A DNA stretch of 64,000 nt from Theocolax elegans (taxonomy: Eukaryota > Arthropoda > Insecta > Hymenoptera > Cerocephalidae). Position 1 is the first letter of the stretch; each line of letters opens with the position of its first letter. The stretch is taken from NCBI GenBank assembly GCA_026168455.1, contig JANSJX010000055.1, positions 1 to 64,000 of the forward strand. The letters are read 5' to 3'. The position numbers were made by a program, and so were the translations under genes. The notes beneath the pieces were generated by a model. It ran no database searches, was not told the origin of the DNA, and saw only the letters and a list, made by a program, of their open reading frames with translations. Positions 48,886 through 60,790 of the stretch are shown piece after piece.

Positions 48886-49109
48886 GCTGAAACAAGCTGA
48901 ATAAAGCTAGGGTCCTAAGCACGTAAGATTTTTTTTACAGCAATCAGGTTATTAAATACCATAGATTAGAGACAACTATAAGATACCCGTCTATGTGTTG
49001 ATATTTCGGATGCCGGCAAGAAGCAAAAGTCTGGACTTTGACTGACTTGCTGTTTTCATAACAATTGCAAATGACATTATTGATTTTGGGAAACGTTACA
49101 ACACTAGCA
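48886..49109. repeat. Spacer 52, class B short (224 bp)
   Basis: Same subtype and same TTTTTTTTACAG as 47077. It would open a third 1809-bp unit, but the following block diverges. Confidence 0.94.
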
Positions 49110-51052
49110 GGAAACTTAAGCTCATTTTAGCTACCTTAAGCTGAATGTTAGCTCCACTGCAATAAGAACAGTGTCTCCAAGCTGACTGCGGCTTGAAATG
49201 AGCTGAAACAAGGAAACTTAAGCTCATTTTAGCTACCTTAAGCTGAAAGTTAGCTCCACTGCAATAAGAACAGTGTCTCCAAGCTATCTCCGGCTAGAAA
49301 TGAGCTGAATTAAGGAAACTTAAGCTCATTTTAGCTACCTCAAGCTGAAAGTTAGCTCCACTGCAATAAGAACAGTGTCTCCAAGCTGACTGCGGCTTGA
49401 AATGAGCTGAAACAAGGAAACTTAAGCTCATTTTAGCTACCTCAAGCTGAACATTAGCTCCACTGCAATAAGCGCAGTGCCTCCAAGCTATCTCCGGCTA
49501 GAAATGAGCTGAATTAAGGAAACTTAAGCTCATTTTAGCTACCTTAAGCTGAAAGTTAGCTCCACTGCAATAAGAACAGTGTCTCCAAGCTATCTCCGGC
49601 TAGAAATGAGCTGAAACAAGGAAACTTAAGCTCATTTTAGCTATCTTAAGCTGAAAGTTAGCTCCACTGCATTAAGAACAGTGTCTCCTAGCTGTCTGCG
49701 ACTTGAAATGAGCTAATACATGGAAACTTAAGCTCATTTTAGCTACCTCAAGCTGAAAGTTAGCTCCACTGCAGTAAGAACAGTGTCTCCAAGCAATCTC
49801 CAGCTAGAAATGAGCTGAATTAAGGAAACTTAAGCTCATTTTAGCTACCTCAAGCTGAAAGTTAGCTCCACTGCAATAAGAGCAGTGTCTCCAAGCTGTC
49901 TGCGGCTTGAAATGAGCTGAAACAAGGAAACTTAAGCTCATTTTAGCTACCTTAAGCTGAAAGTTAGCTCCACTGCAATAAGCGCAGTGTCTCCAAGCTG
50001 TCTGCGGCTTGAAATGAGCTGAATCAAGGAAACTTAAGCTTATTTTAGCTACCTCAAGCTGAATGTTAGCTCCACTGCAATACAATAAGAACAGTGTCTC
50101 CAAGCTGACTGCGGCTTGAAATGAGCTGAAACATGGAAACTTAAGCTCATTTTAGCTACCTCAAGCTGAAAGTTAGCTCCACTGCAATAAGAGCAGTGTC
50201 TCCAAGCTGTCTGCGGCTTGAAATGAGCTGAATTAAGGAAACTTAAGCTCATTTTAGCTACCTCAAGCTGAAAGCTAGCTCCACTGCAATAAGCGCAGTG
50301 TCTCCAAGCTATCTCCGGCTAGAAATGAGCTGAAGCAAGGAAACTTAAGCTCATTTTAGCTACCTCAAGCTGAAAGCTAGCTCCACTGCAATAAGAACAA
50401 TGTCTCCAAGCTGACTGCGGCTTGAAATGAGCTGAAACATGGAAACTTACGCTCATTTTAGCTACCTCAAGCTGAAAGTTAGCTCCACTGCAATAAGAGC
50501 AGTGTCTCCAAGCTGTCTGCGGCTTGAAATGAGCTAATACATGGAAACTTAAGCTCATTTTAGCTACCTCAAGCTGAAAGTTAGCTCCACTGCAGTAAGA
50601 ACAGTGTCTCCAAGCTATCTCCAGCTAGAAATGAGCTGAATTAAGGAAACTTAAGCTCATTTTAGCTACCTCAAGCTGAAAGTTAGCTCCACTGCAATAA
50701 GAGCAGTGTCTCCAAGCTGTCTGCGGCTTGAAATGAGCTGAAACAAGGAAACTTAAGCTCATTTTAGCTACCTTAAGCTGAAAGTTAGCTCCACTGCAAT
50801 AAGAACAGTGTCTCCAAGCTGACTGCGGCTTGAAATGAGCTGAAACAAGGAAACTTAAGCTCATTTTAGCTACCTTAAGCTGAAAGTTAGCTCCACTGCA
50901 ATAAGAACAGTGTCTCCAAGCTGACTGCGGCTAGAAATGAGCTGAAACAATGAAACTTAAGCTCATTTTAGCTACCTCAAGCTGAACATTAGCTCCACTG
51001 CAATAAGAACAGTTTCTCCAAGCTGTCTGCGGCTGGAAATGAGCTGAAACAA
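49110..51052. repeat. Monomer block of 19 units plus 5 bp
   Basis: 1943 bp. The extra five bases are a CAATA duplication near 50079 (GCAATACAATAAG). GAACATTAG variants appear here (49450, 50990) and recur at 57-62 kb. Confidence 0.92.
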
Positions 51053-51276
51053 GCTGAAACATGCTGAATAAAGCTAGGGTCCTAAGCACGTAAGATTTTT
51101 TTGACAGCAATCAGGTTATTAAATACCATAGATTAGAGACAACTATAAGATACCCGTCTATGTGTTGATATTTCGGATGCCGGCAAGAAGCAAAAGTCTG
51201 GACTTTGACTGACTTGCTGTTTTCATAACAATTGCAAATGACATTATTGATTTTGGGAAACGTTAAAACACTAGCA
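51053..51276. repeat. Spacer 53, class B short (224 bp)
   Basis: Class B, CATAAC subtype, with GTTAAAACAC replacing GTTACAACAC and ACATGCTGAATAA near the start. It is the last short spacer in the window. Seven monomers follow (51277-51990). Confidence 0.93.
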
Positions 51277-51990
51277 GGAAACTTAAGCTCATTTTAGCTA
51301 CCTTAAGCTGAATGTTAGCTCCACTGCAATAAGAACAGTGTCTCCTAGCTGTCTGCGGCTTGAAATGAGCTGAAACAAGGAAACTTAAGCTCATTTTAGC
51401 TACCTTAAGCTGAACATTAGCTCCACTGCAATAAGAACAGTGTCTCCAAGCTATCTCCGGCTAGAAATGAGCTGAAACAAGGAAACTTAAGCTCATTTTA
51501 GCTACCTTAAGCTGAAAGTTAGCTCCACTGCAATATGAATAGTGTCTCCAAGCTGTCTGCGGCTTGAAATGAGCTGAAACAAGGAAACTTAAGCTCATTT
51601 TAGCTACCTTAAGCTGAAAGTTAGCTCCACTGCAATAAGAACAGTGTTTCCAAGCTATCTCCGGCTAGAAATGAGCTGAAACAAGGAAACTTAAGCTCAT
51701 TTTAGCTATCTTAAGCTGAAAGTTAGCTCCACTGCAATAAGAACAGTGTCTCCTAGCTGTCTGCGACTTGAAATGAGCTAATACATGGAAACTTAAGCTC
51801 ATTTTAGCTACCTCAAGCTGAAAGTTAGCTCCACTGCAGTAAGAACAGTGTCTCCAAGCTATCTCCAGCTAGAAATGAGCTGAATTAAGGAAACTTAAGC
51901 TCATTTTAGCTACCTCAAGCTGAAAGCTAGCTCCACTGCAATAAGCGCAGTGTCTCCAAGCTGTCTGCGGCTTGAAATGAGCTGAAACAA

Positions 51991-52249
51991 GCTGAAACAA
52001 GCTGAATAAGACTAAAAATATTTTCCCATTTGTCTAGCAGTGGAAGCTAGGGTCCTAAGCACGTAAGATTTTTTTGACAGCAATCAGGTTATTAAATACC
52101 ATAGATTAGAGACAATTATAAGATACCCGTCTATGTGTTGATATTTCTGATAACGGCAAGAAGCAAAAGTCTGGACTTTGACTGACTTCCTGTCATCGTT
52201 ACAATTGCAACTGACATTATTGATTATCGGAAACGTTACCACACTAGCA
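51991..52249. repeat. Spacer 54, class A long (259 bp)
   Basis: Class A. The following block (52250-52860) is six monomers minus one base; the last has GCAGTTCTCC. Confidence 0.94.
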
Positions 52250-52860
52250 GGAAACTTAAGCTCATTTTAGCTACCTTAAGCTGAAAGTTAGCTCCACTGC
52301 AATAAGAACAGTGTCTCCAAGCTATCTCCGGCTAGAAATGAGCTGAAACAAGGAAACTTAAGCTCATTTTAGCTACCTTAAGCTGAAAGTTAGCTCCACT
52401 GCAATATGAATAGTGTCTCCAAGCTGTCTGCGGCTTGAAATGAGCTGAAACAAGGAAACTTAAGCTCATTTTAGCTACCTTAAGCTGAAAGTTAGCTCCA
52501 CTGCAATAAGAACAGTGTTTCCAAGCTATCTCCGGCTAGAAATGAGCTGAAACAAGGAAACTTAAGCTCATTTTAGCTATCTTAAGCTGAAAGTTAGCTC
52601 CACTGCAATAAGAACAGTGTCTCCTAGCTGTCTGCGACTTGAAATGAGCTAATACATGGAAACTTAAGCTCATTTTAGCTACCTCAAGCTGAAAGTTAGC
52701 TCCACTGCAGTAAGAACAGTGTCTCCAAGCTATCTCCAGCTAGAAATGAGCTGAATTAAGGAAACTTAAGCTCATTTTAGCTACCTCAAGCTGAAAGTTA
52801 GCTCCACTGCAATAAGCGCAGTTCTCCAAGCTGTCTGCGGCTTGAAATGAGCTGAAACAA

Positions 52861-53117
52861 GCTGAAACAAGCTGAATAAGACTAAAAATATTTTCCCATT
52901 TGTCTAGCAGTGGAAGCTAGGGTCCTAAGCACGTAAGATTTTTTTGACAGCAATCAGGTTATTAAATACCATAGATTAGAGACAATTATAAGATACCCGT
53001 CTATGTGTTGATATTTCTGATAACGGCAAGAAGCAAAAGTCTGGACTTTGACTGACTTCCTGTCATCGTTACAATTGCAACTGACATTATGATTATCGAA
53101 ACGTTACCACACTAGCA
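52861..53117. repeat. Spacer 55, class A long (257 bp)
   Basis: Class A with two single-base losses close together (ATTATGATTATCGAAACG). It lies 870 bp after the previous copy and its first five monomers repeat those after 52249. Confidence 0.92.
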
Positions 53118-54439
53118 GGAAACTTAAGCTCATTTTAGCTACCTTAAGCTGAAAGTTAGCTCCACTGCAATAAGAACAGTGTCTCCAAGCTATCTCCGGC
53201 TAGAAATGAGCTGAAACAGGAAACTTAAGCTCATTTTAGCTACCTTAAGCTGAAAGTTAGCTCCACTGCAATATGAATAGTGTCTCCAAGCTGTCTGCGG
53301 CTTGAAATGAGCTGAAACAAGGAAACTTAAGCTCATTTTAGCTACCTTAAGCTGAAAGTTAGCTCCACTGCAATAAACAGTGTTTCCAAGCTATCTCCGG
53401 CTAGAAATGAGCTGAAACAAGGAAACTTAAGCTCATTTTAGCTATCTTAAGCTGAAAGTTAGCTCCACTGCAATAGAACAGTGTCTCCTAGCTGTCTGCG
53501 ACTTGAAATGAGCTAATACATGGAAACTTAAGCTCATTTTAGCTACCTCAAGCTGAAAGTTAGCTCCACTGCAGTAAGAACAGTGTCTCCAAGCTATCTC
53601 CAGCTAGAAATGAGCTGAATTAAGGAAACTTAAGCTCATTTTAGCTACCTCAAGCTGAAAGTTAGCTCCACTGCAATAAGAGCAGTGTCTCCAAGCTGTC
53701 TGCGGCTTGAAATGAGCTGAAACAAGGAAACTTAAGCTCATTTTAGCTACCTTAAGCTGAAAGTTAGCTCCACTGCAATAAGCGCAGTGTCTCCAAGCTG
53801 TCTGCGGCTTGAAATGAGCTGAATCAAGGAAACTTAAGCTTATTTTAGCTACCTCAAGCTGAATGTTAGCTCCACTGCAATAAGAACAGTGTCTCCAAGC
53901 TGACTGCGGCTTGAAATGAGCTGAAACATGGAAACTTAAGCTCATTTTAGCTACCTCAAGCTGAAAGTTAGCTCCACTGCAATAAGAGCAGTGTCTCCAA
54001 GCTGTCTGCGGCTTGAAATGAGCTGAAACAAGGAAACTTAAGCTCATTTTAGCTACCTTAAGCTGAAAGGTAGCTCCACTGCAATAAGCGCAGTGTCTCC
54101 AAGCTGTCTGCGGCTTGAAATGAGCTGAATCAAGGAAACTTAAGCTTATTTTAGCTACCTCAAGCTGAATGTTAGCTCCACTGCAATAACAACAATGTCT
54201 CCAAGCTGACTGCGGCTTGAAATGAGCTGAAACATGGAAACTTAAGCTCATTTTAGCTACCTCAAGCTGAAAGTTAGCTCCACTGCAATAAGAGCAGTGT
54301 CTCCAAGCTGTCTGCGGCTTGAAATGAGCTAATACATGGAAACTTAAGCTCATTTTAGCTACCTCAAGCTGAAAATTAGCTCCACTGCAATAAGAACAGT
54401 GTCTCCAAGCTGACTGCGGCTGGAAATGAGCTGAAACAA
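53118..54439. repeat. Monomer block of 13 units, four bases short
   Basis: The first five monomers carry single- or two-base deletions (near 53217, 53374, 53474). The rest is clean and consists largely of CTTG-type monomers without the CTAG stop, which is why the longest minus-strand open stretch lies here. Confidence 0.91.
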
Positions 54440-54449
54440 GCTGAAACAA
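53604..54449 (-). other. Longest minus-strand open stretch (281 codons), judged non-genic
   Basis: The stretch reads as eight 34-residue repeats, each close to MSLSFLVSAHFKPQTAWRHC followed by SYCSGANFQLEVAK. It is open only because 102 is a multiple of three and these monomers are CTTG types; where a monomer has CTAG the frame meets TAG after SAHF. The first codon is TTG in the adjoining spacer (54447-54449). No promoter, intron signal or known domain is visible, and the same peptide recurs in about 50 shorter open stretches throughout the array, all ending at this TAG or at a spacer. A cysteine pair (HCSYC) is present but matches no family I know. Expression cannot be excluded from sequence alone. 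Confidence 0.75.
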
Positions 54450-54698
54450 GCTGAATAAGACTAAAAATATTTTCCCATTTGTAAAGCAGTGGAAGCTAGG
54501 GTCCTAAGCACGTAAGATTTTTTTGACAGCAATCAGGTTACTAAATACCATAGATTAGAGACAACTATAAGATACCCGTCTATGTGTTGATATTTCGGAT
54601 GCCGGCAAGAAGCAAAAGTCTGGACTTTGACTGACTTGCTGTTTTCATATCAATTGCAAATGACATTATTGATTTTGGGAAACGTTACAACACTAGCA
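54440..54698. repeat. Spacer 56, class B long (259 bp)
   Basis: B-long returns after a 40-kb gap. It has GTAAAGCAGTGG in place of GTCTAGCAGTGG, shared only with 63294. Six monomers follow (54699-55310). Confidence 0.94.
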
Positions 54699-55310
54699 GG
54701 AAACTTAAGCTCATTTTAGCTACCTTAAGCTGAATGTTAGCTCCACTGCAATAAGAACAGTGTCTCCAAGCTATCTCCGGCTAGAAATGAGCTGAAACAA
54801 GGAAACTTAAGCTCATTTTAGCTACCTTAAGCTGAAAGTTAGCTCCACTGCAATATGAATAGTGTCTCCAAGCTGTCTGCGGCTTGAAATGAGCTGAAAC
54901 AAGGAAACTTAAGCTCATTTTAGCTACCTTAAGCTGAAAGTTAGCTCCACTGCAATAAGAACAGTGTTTCCAAGCTATCTCCGGCTAGAAATGAGCTGAA
55001 ACAAGGAAACTTAAGCTCATTTTAGCTATCTTAAGCTGAAAGTTAGCTCCACTGCAATAAGAACAGTGTCTCCTAGCTGTCTGCGACTTGAAATGAGCTA
55101 ATACATGGAAACTTAAGCTCATTTTAGCTACCTCAAGCTGAAAGTTAGCTCCACTGCAGTAAGAACAGTGTCTCCAAGCTATCTCCAGCTAGAAATGAGC
55201 TGAATTAAGGAAACTTAAGCTCATTTTAGCTACCTCAAGCTGAAAGCTAGCTCCACTGCAATAAGCGCAGTGTCTCCAAGCTGTCTGCGGCTTGAAATGA
55301 GCTGAAACAA

Positions 55311-55569
55311 GCTGAAACAAGCTGAATAAGACTAAAAATATTTTCCCATTTGTCTAGCAGTGGAAGCTAGGGTCCTAAGCACGTAAGATTTTTTTGACAG
55401 CAATCAGGTTATTAAATACCATAGATTAGAGACAATTATAAGATACCCGTCTATGTGTTGATATTTCTGATAACGGCAAGAAGCAAAAGTCTGGACTTTG
55501 ACTGACTTCCTGTCATCGTTACAATTGCAACTGACATTATTGATTATCGGAAACGTTACCACACTAGCA
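55311..55569. repeat. Spacer 57, class A long (259 bp)
   Basis: Class A, preceded by GCGCAG/GGCTTG. Confidence 0.94.
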
Positions 55570-57565
55570 GGAAACTTAAGCTCATTTTAGCTACCTTAAG
55601 CTGAAAGTTAGCTCCACTGCAATAAGAACAGTGTCTCCAAGCTATCTCCGGCTAGAAATGAGCTGAAACAAGGAAACTTAAGCTCATTTTAGCTACCTTA
55701 AGCTGAAAGTTATCTCCACTGCAATATGAATAGTGTCTCCAAGCTGTCTGCGGCTTGAAATGAGCTGAAACAAGGAAACTTAAGCTCATTTGTGTCTCCA
55801 AGCTGTCTGCGGCTTGAAATGAGCTGAGAACAAGGAAACTTAAGCTCATTTTAGCTACCTTAAGCTGAAGTTAGCTCCACTGCAATAAGAACAGTGTTCC
55901 AAGCTATCTCCGGCTAGAAAATGAGCTGAAACAAGAAACTTAAGCTCATTTTAGCTATCTTAAGCTGAAAGTTAGCTCCACTGCAATAAGAACAGTGTCT
56001 CCTAGCTGTCTGCGACTTGTAATGAGCTAATACATGGAAACTTAAGCTCATTTTAGCTACCTCAAGCTGAAAGTTAGCTCCACTGCAGTAAGAACAGTGT
56101 CTCCAAGCTATCTCCAGCTAGAAATGAGCTGAATTAAGGAAACTTAAGCTCATTTTAGCTACCTCAAGCTGAAAGTTAGCTCCACTGCAATAAGAGCAGT
56201 GTCTCCAAGCTGTCTGCGGCTTGAAATGAGCTGAAACAAGGAAACTTAAGCTCATTTTAGCTACCTTAAGCTGAAAGTTAGCTCCACTGCAATAAGCGCA
56301 GTGTCTCCAAGCTGTCTGCGGCTTGAAATGAGCTGAATCAAGGAAACTTAAGCTTATTTTAGCTACCTCAAGCTGAATGTTACCTCCACTGCAATAAGAA
56401 CAGTGTCTCCAAGCTGACTGCGGCTTGAAATGAGCTGAAACATGGAAACTTAAGCTCATTTTAGCTACCTCAAGCTGAAAGTTAGCTCCACTGCAATAAG
56501 AGCAGTGTCTCCAAGCTGTCTGCGGCTTGAAATGAGCTGAAACAAGGAAACTTAAGCTCATTTTAGCTACCTTAAGCTGAAAGGTAGCTCCACTGCAATA
56601 AGCGCAGTGTCTCCAAGCTGTCTGCGGCTTGAAATGAGCTGAAACATGGAAACTTAAGCTCATTTTAGCTACCTCAAGCTGAAAGTTAGCTCCACTGCAA
56701 TAAGAGCAGTGTCTCCAAGCTGTCTGCGGCTTGAAATGAGCTAATACATGGAAACTTAAGCTCATTTTAGCTACCTCAAGCTGAAAGTTAGCTCCACTGC
56801 AGTAAGAACAGTGTTTCCAAGCTATCTCCGGCTAGAAATGAGCTGAAACAAGGAAACTTAAGCTCATTTTAGCTATCTTAAGCTGAAAGTTAGCTCCACT
56901 GCAATAAGAACAGTGTCTCCTAGCTGTCTGCGACTTGAAATGAGCTAAAACATGGAAACTTAAGCTCATTTTAGCTACCTCAAGCTGAAAGTTAGATCCA
57001 CTGCAATAAGAACAGTGTCTCCAAGCTATCTCCGGCTAGAAATGAGCTGAATTAAGGAAACTTAAGCTCATTTTAGCTACCTTAAGCTGAAAGTTAGCTC
57101 CACTGCAATAAGAACAGTGTCTCCAAGCTATCTCCGGCTAGAAATGAGCTGAATTAAGGAAACTTAAGCTCATTTTAGCTACCTCAAGCTGAAAGTTAGC
57201 TCCACTGCAATAAGAGCAGTGTCTCCAAGCTGTCTGCGGCTTGAAATGAGCTGAAACAAGGAAACTTAAGCTCATTTTAGCTATCTTAAGGTGAAAGTTA
57301 GCTCCACTGCATTAAGAACAGTGTCTCCTAGCTGTCTGCGACTTGAAATGAGCTAATACATGGAAACTTAAGCTCATTTTAGCTACCTCAAGCTGAACAT
57401 TAGCTCCACTGCAATAAGAACAGTTTCTCCAAGCTGTCTGCGGCTTGAAATGAGCTGAAACAAGGAAACTTAAGCTCATTTTAGCTACCTCAAGCTGAAA
57501 GCTAGCTCCACTGCAATAAGAACAGTGTCTCCAAGCTGACTGCGGCTGGAAATGAGCTGAAACAA
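55570..57565. repeat. Monomer block of about 20 units with an internal deletion
   Basis: 1996 bp. Near 55790 a monomer jumps from position 17 (CATTT) to GTGTCTCC at about 62, losing about 44 bp. Small indels continue to about 55935. The remainder is regular. Confidence 0.91.
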
Positions 57566-57824
57566 GCTGAAACAAGCTGAATAAGACTAAAAATATTTTC
57601 CCATTTGTCTAGCAGTGGAAGCTAGGGTCCTAAGCACGTAAGATTTTTTTGACAGCAATCAGGTTACTAAATACCATAGATTAGAGACAACTATAAGATA
57701 CCCGTCTATGTGTTGAAATTTCGGATGCCGGCAAGAAGCAAAAGTCTGGACTTTGACTGACTTGCTGTTTTCATATCAATTGCAAATGACATTATTGATT
57801 TTGGGAAACGTTACAACACTAGCA
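57566..57824. repeat. Spacer 58, class B long (259 bp)
   Basis: Class B with GGTTACTAA and GTTGAAATTTCGG. Two monomers follow (57825-58028). Confidence 0.94.
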
Positions 57825-58028
57825 GGAAACTTAAGCTCATTTTAGCTACCTTAAGCTGAATGTTAGCTCCACTGCAATAAGAACAGTGTCTCCAAGCTGA
57901 CTGCGGCTTGAAATGAGCTGAAACAAGGAAACTTAAGCTCATTTTAGCTACCTCAAGCTGAAAGTTAGCTCCACTGCAATAAGCGCAGTGTCTCCAAGCT
58001 GTCTGCGGTTTGAAATGAGCTGAAACAA

Positions 58029-58287
58029 GCTGAAACAAGCTGAATAAGACTAAAAATATTTTCCCATTTGTCTAGCAGTGGAAGTTAGGGTCCTAAGCAC
58101 GTAAGATTTTTTTGACAGCAATCAGGTTATTAAATACCATAGATTAGAGACAACTATAAGATACCCGTCTATGTGTAGATATTTCGGATGCCGGCAAGAA
58201 GCAAAAGTCTGGACTTTGACTGACTTGCTGTTTTCATAACAATTGCAAATGACATTATTGATTTTGGGAAACGTTACAACACTAGCA
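58029..58287. repeat. Spacer 59, class B long (259 bp)
   Basis: CATAAC subtype with GTGTAGATATTTC and GGAAGTTAGGG, both shared with 60532. It is preceded by GCGGTTTGAAATG. Confidence 0.94.
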
Positions 58288-60531
58288 GGAAACTTAAGCT
58301 CATTTTAGCTACCTTAAGCTGAAAGTTAGCTCCACTGCAATAAGAGCAGTGTCTCCAAGCTGTCTGCGGCTTGAAATGAGCTGAAACAAGGAAACTTAAC
58401 CTCATTTTAGCTACCTTAAGCTGAAAGTTAGCTCCACTGCAATAAGAACAGTGTCTCCAAGCTATCTCCGGCTAGAAATGAGCTGAAACAAGGAAACTTA
58501 AGCTCATTTTAGCTATCTTAAGCTGAAAGTTAGCTCCACTGCATTAAGAACAGTGTCTCCTAGCTGTCTGCGACTTGAAATGAGCTGAAACAAGGAAACT
58601 TAAGCTCATTTTAGCTACCTCAAGCTGAACATTAGGTCCACTGCAATAAGAACAGTTTCTCCAAGCTGTCTGCGGCTTGAAATGAGCTGATACAAGGAAA
58701 CTTAAGCTCATTTTAGCTACCTTAAGCTGAACATTAGCTCCACTGCAATAAGAACAGTGTCTCCAAGCTATCTCCGGCTAGAAATGAGCTGAAACAAGGA
58801 AACTTAAGCTCATTTTAGCTACCTTAAGCTGAAAGTTAGCTCCACTGCAATATGAATAGTGTCTCCAAGCTGTCTGCGGCTTGAAATGAGCTGAAACAAG
58901 GAAACTTAAGCTCATTTTAGCTACCTTAAGCTGAAAGTTAGCGCCACTGCAATAAGAACAGTGTTTCCAAGCTATCTCCGGCTAGAAATGAGCTGAAACA
59001 AGGAAACTTAAGCTCATTTTAGCTACCTTAAGCTGAAAGTTAGCTCCACTGCAATAAGCGCAGTGTCTCCAAGCTGTCTGCGGCTTGAAATGAGCTGAAT
59101 CAAGGAAACTTAAGCTTATTTTAGCTACCTCAAGCTGAATGTTAGCTCCACTGCAATAAGAACAATGTCTCCAAGCTGACTGCGGCTTGAAATGAGCTGA
59201 AACATGGAAACTTAAGCTCATTTTAGCTACCTCAAGCTGAAAGTTAGCTCCACTGCAGTAAGAACAGTGTCTCCAAGCTATTTCCAGCTAGAAATGAGCT
59301 GAATTAAGGAAACTTAAGCTCATTTTAGCTACCTCAAGCTGAAAGTTAGCTCCACTGCAATAAGAGCAGTGTCTCCAAGCTATCTCTGGCTAGAAATGAG
59401 CTGAATTAAGGAAACTTAAGCTCATTTTAGCTACCTCAAGCTGAAAGTTAGCTCCACTGCAATAAGAGCAGTGCCTCCAAGCTGTCTGCGGCTTGAAATG
59501 AGCTGAAACAAGGAAACTTAAGCTCATTTTAGCTACCTTAAGCTGAAAGTTAGCGCCACTGCAATAAGAACAGTGTTTCCAAGCTATCTCCGGCTAGAAA
59601 TGAGCTGAAACAAGGAAACTTAAGCTCATTTTAGCTACCTTAAGCTGAAAGTTAGCTCCACTGCAATAAGCGCAGTGTCTCCAAGCTGTCTGCGGCTTGA
59701 AATGAGCTGAATCAAGGAAACTTAAGCTTATTTTAGCTACCTCAAGCTGAATGTTAGCTCCACTGCAATAAGAACAATGTCTCCAAGCTGACTGCGGCTT
59801 GAAATGAGCTGAAACATGGAAACTTAAGCTCATTTTAGCTACCTCAAGCTGAAAGTTAGCTCCACTGCAATAAGAGCAGTGTCTCCAAGCTGTCTGCGGC
59901 TTGAAATGAGCTAATACATGGAAACTTAAGCTCATTTTAGCTACCTCAAGCTGAAAGTTAGCTCCACTGCAGTAAGAACAGTGTCTCCAAGCTATTTCCA
60001 GCTAGAAATGAGCTGAATTAAGGAAACTTAAGCTCATTTTAGCTACCTCAAGCTGAAAGTTAGCTCCACTGCAATAAGAGCAGTGTCTCCAAGCTATCTC
60101 TGGCTAGAAATGAGCTGAATTAAGGAAACTTAAGCTCATTTTAGCTACCTCAAGCTGAAAGTTAGCTCCACTGCAATAAGAGCAGTGCCTCCAAGCTGTC
60201 TGCGGCTTGAAATGAGCTGAAACAAGGAAACTTAAGCTCATTTTAGCTATCTTAAGCTGAAAGTTAGCTCCACTGCATTAAGAACAGTGTCTCCTAGCTG
60301 TCTGCGACTTGAAATGAGCTAATACATGGAAACTTAAGCTCATTTTAGCTACCTTAAGCTGAATGTTAGCTCCACTGCAATAAGAACAGTGTCTCCAAGC
60401 TGACTGCGGCTTGAAATGAGCTGAAACAAGGAAACTTAAGCTCATTTTAGCTACCTCAAGCTGAAAGTTAGCTCCACTGCAATAAGCGCAGTGTCTCCAA
60501 GCTGTCTGCGGTTTGAAATGAGCTGAAACAA
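58288..60531. repeat. Monomer block of 22 units with an internal 612-bp duplication
   Basis: Exactly 2244 bp. Monomers 58900-59511 are repeated at 59512-60225, the second copy having one additional monomer. Private marks shared by both: GTTAGCGCCACTG, AACAATGTCTCC, TATTTCCAGCTAG, ATCTCTGGCTAG and CAGTGCCTCC. Confidence 0.93.
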
Positions 60532-60790
60532 GCTGAAACAAGCTGAATAAGACTAAAAATATTTTCCCATTTATCTAGCAGTGGAAGTTAGGGTCCTAAG
60601 CACGTAAGATTTTTTTGACAGCAATCAGGTTATTAAATACCATAGATTAGAGACAACTATAAGATACCCGTCTATGTGTAGATATTTCGGATGCCGGCAA
60701 GAAGCAAAAGTCTGGACTTTGACTGACTTGCTGTTTTCATAACAATTGCAAATGACATTATTGATTTTGGGAAACGTTACAACACTAGCA
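60532..60790. repeat. Spacer 60, class B long (259 bp)
   Basis: Sister of 58029 (GTGTAGATA, GGAAGTTAGGG), with CCATTTATCTAGC in the 35-bp segment. Confidence 0.94.
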
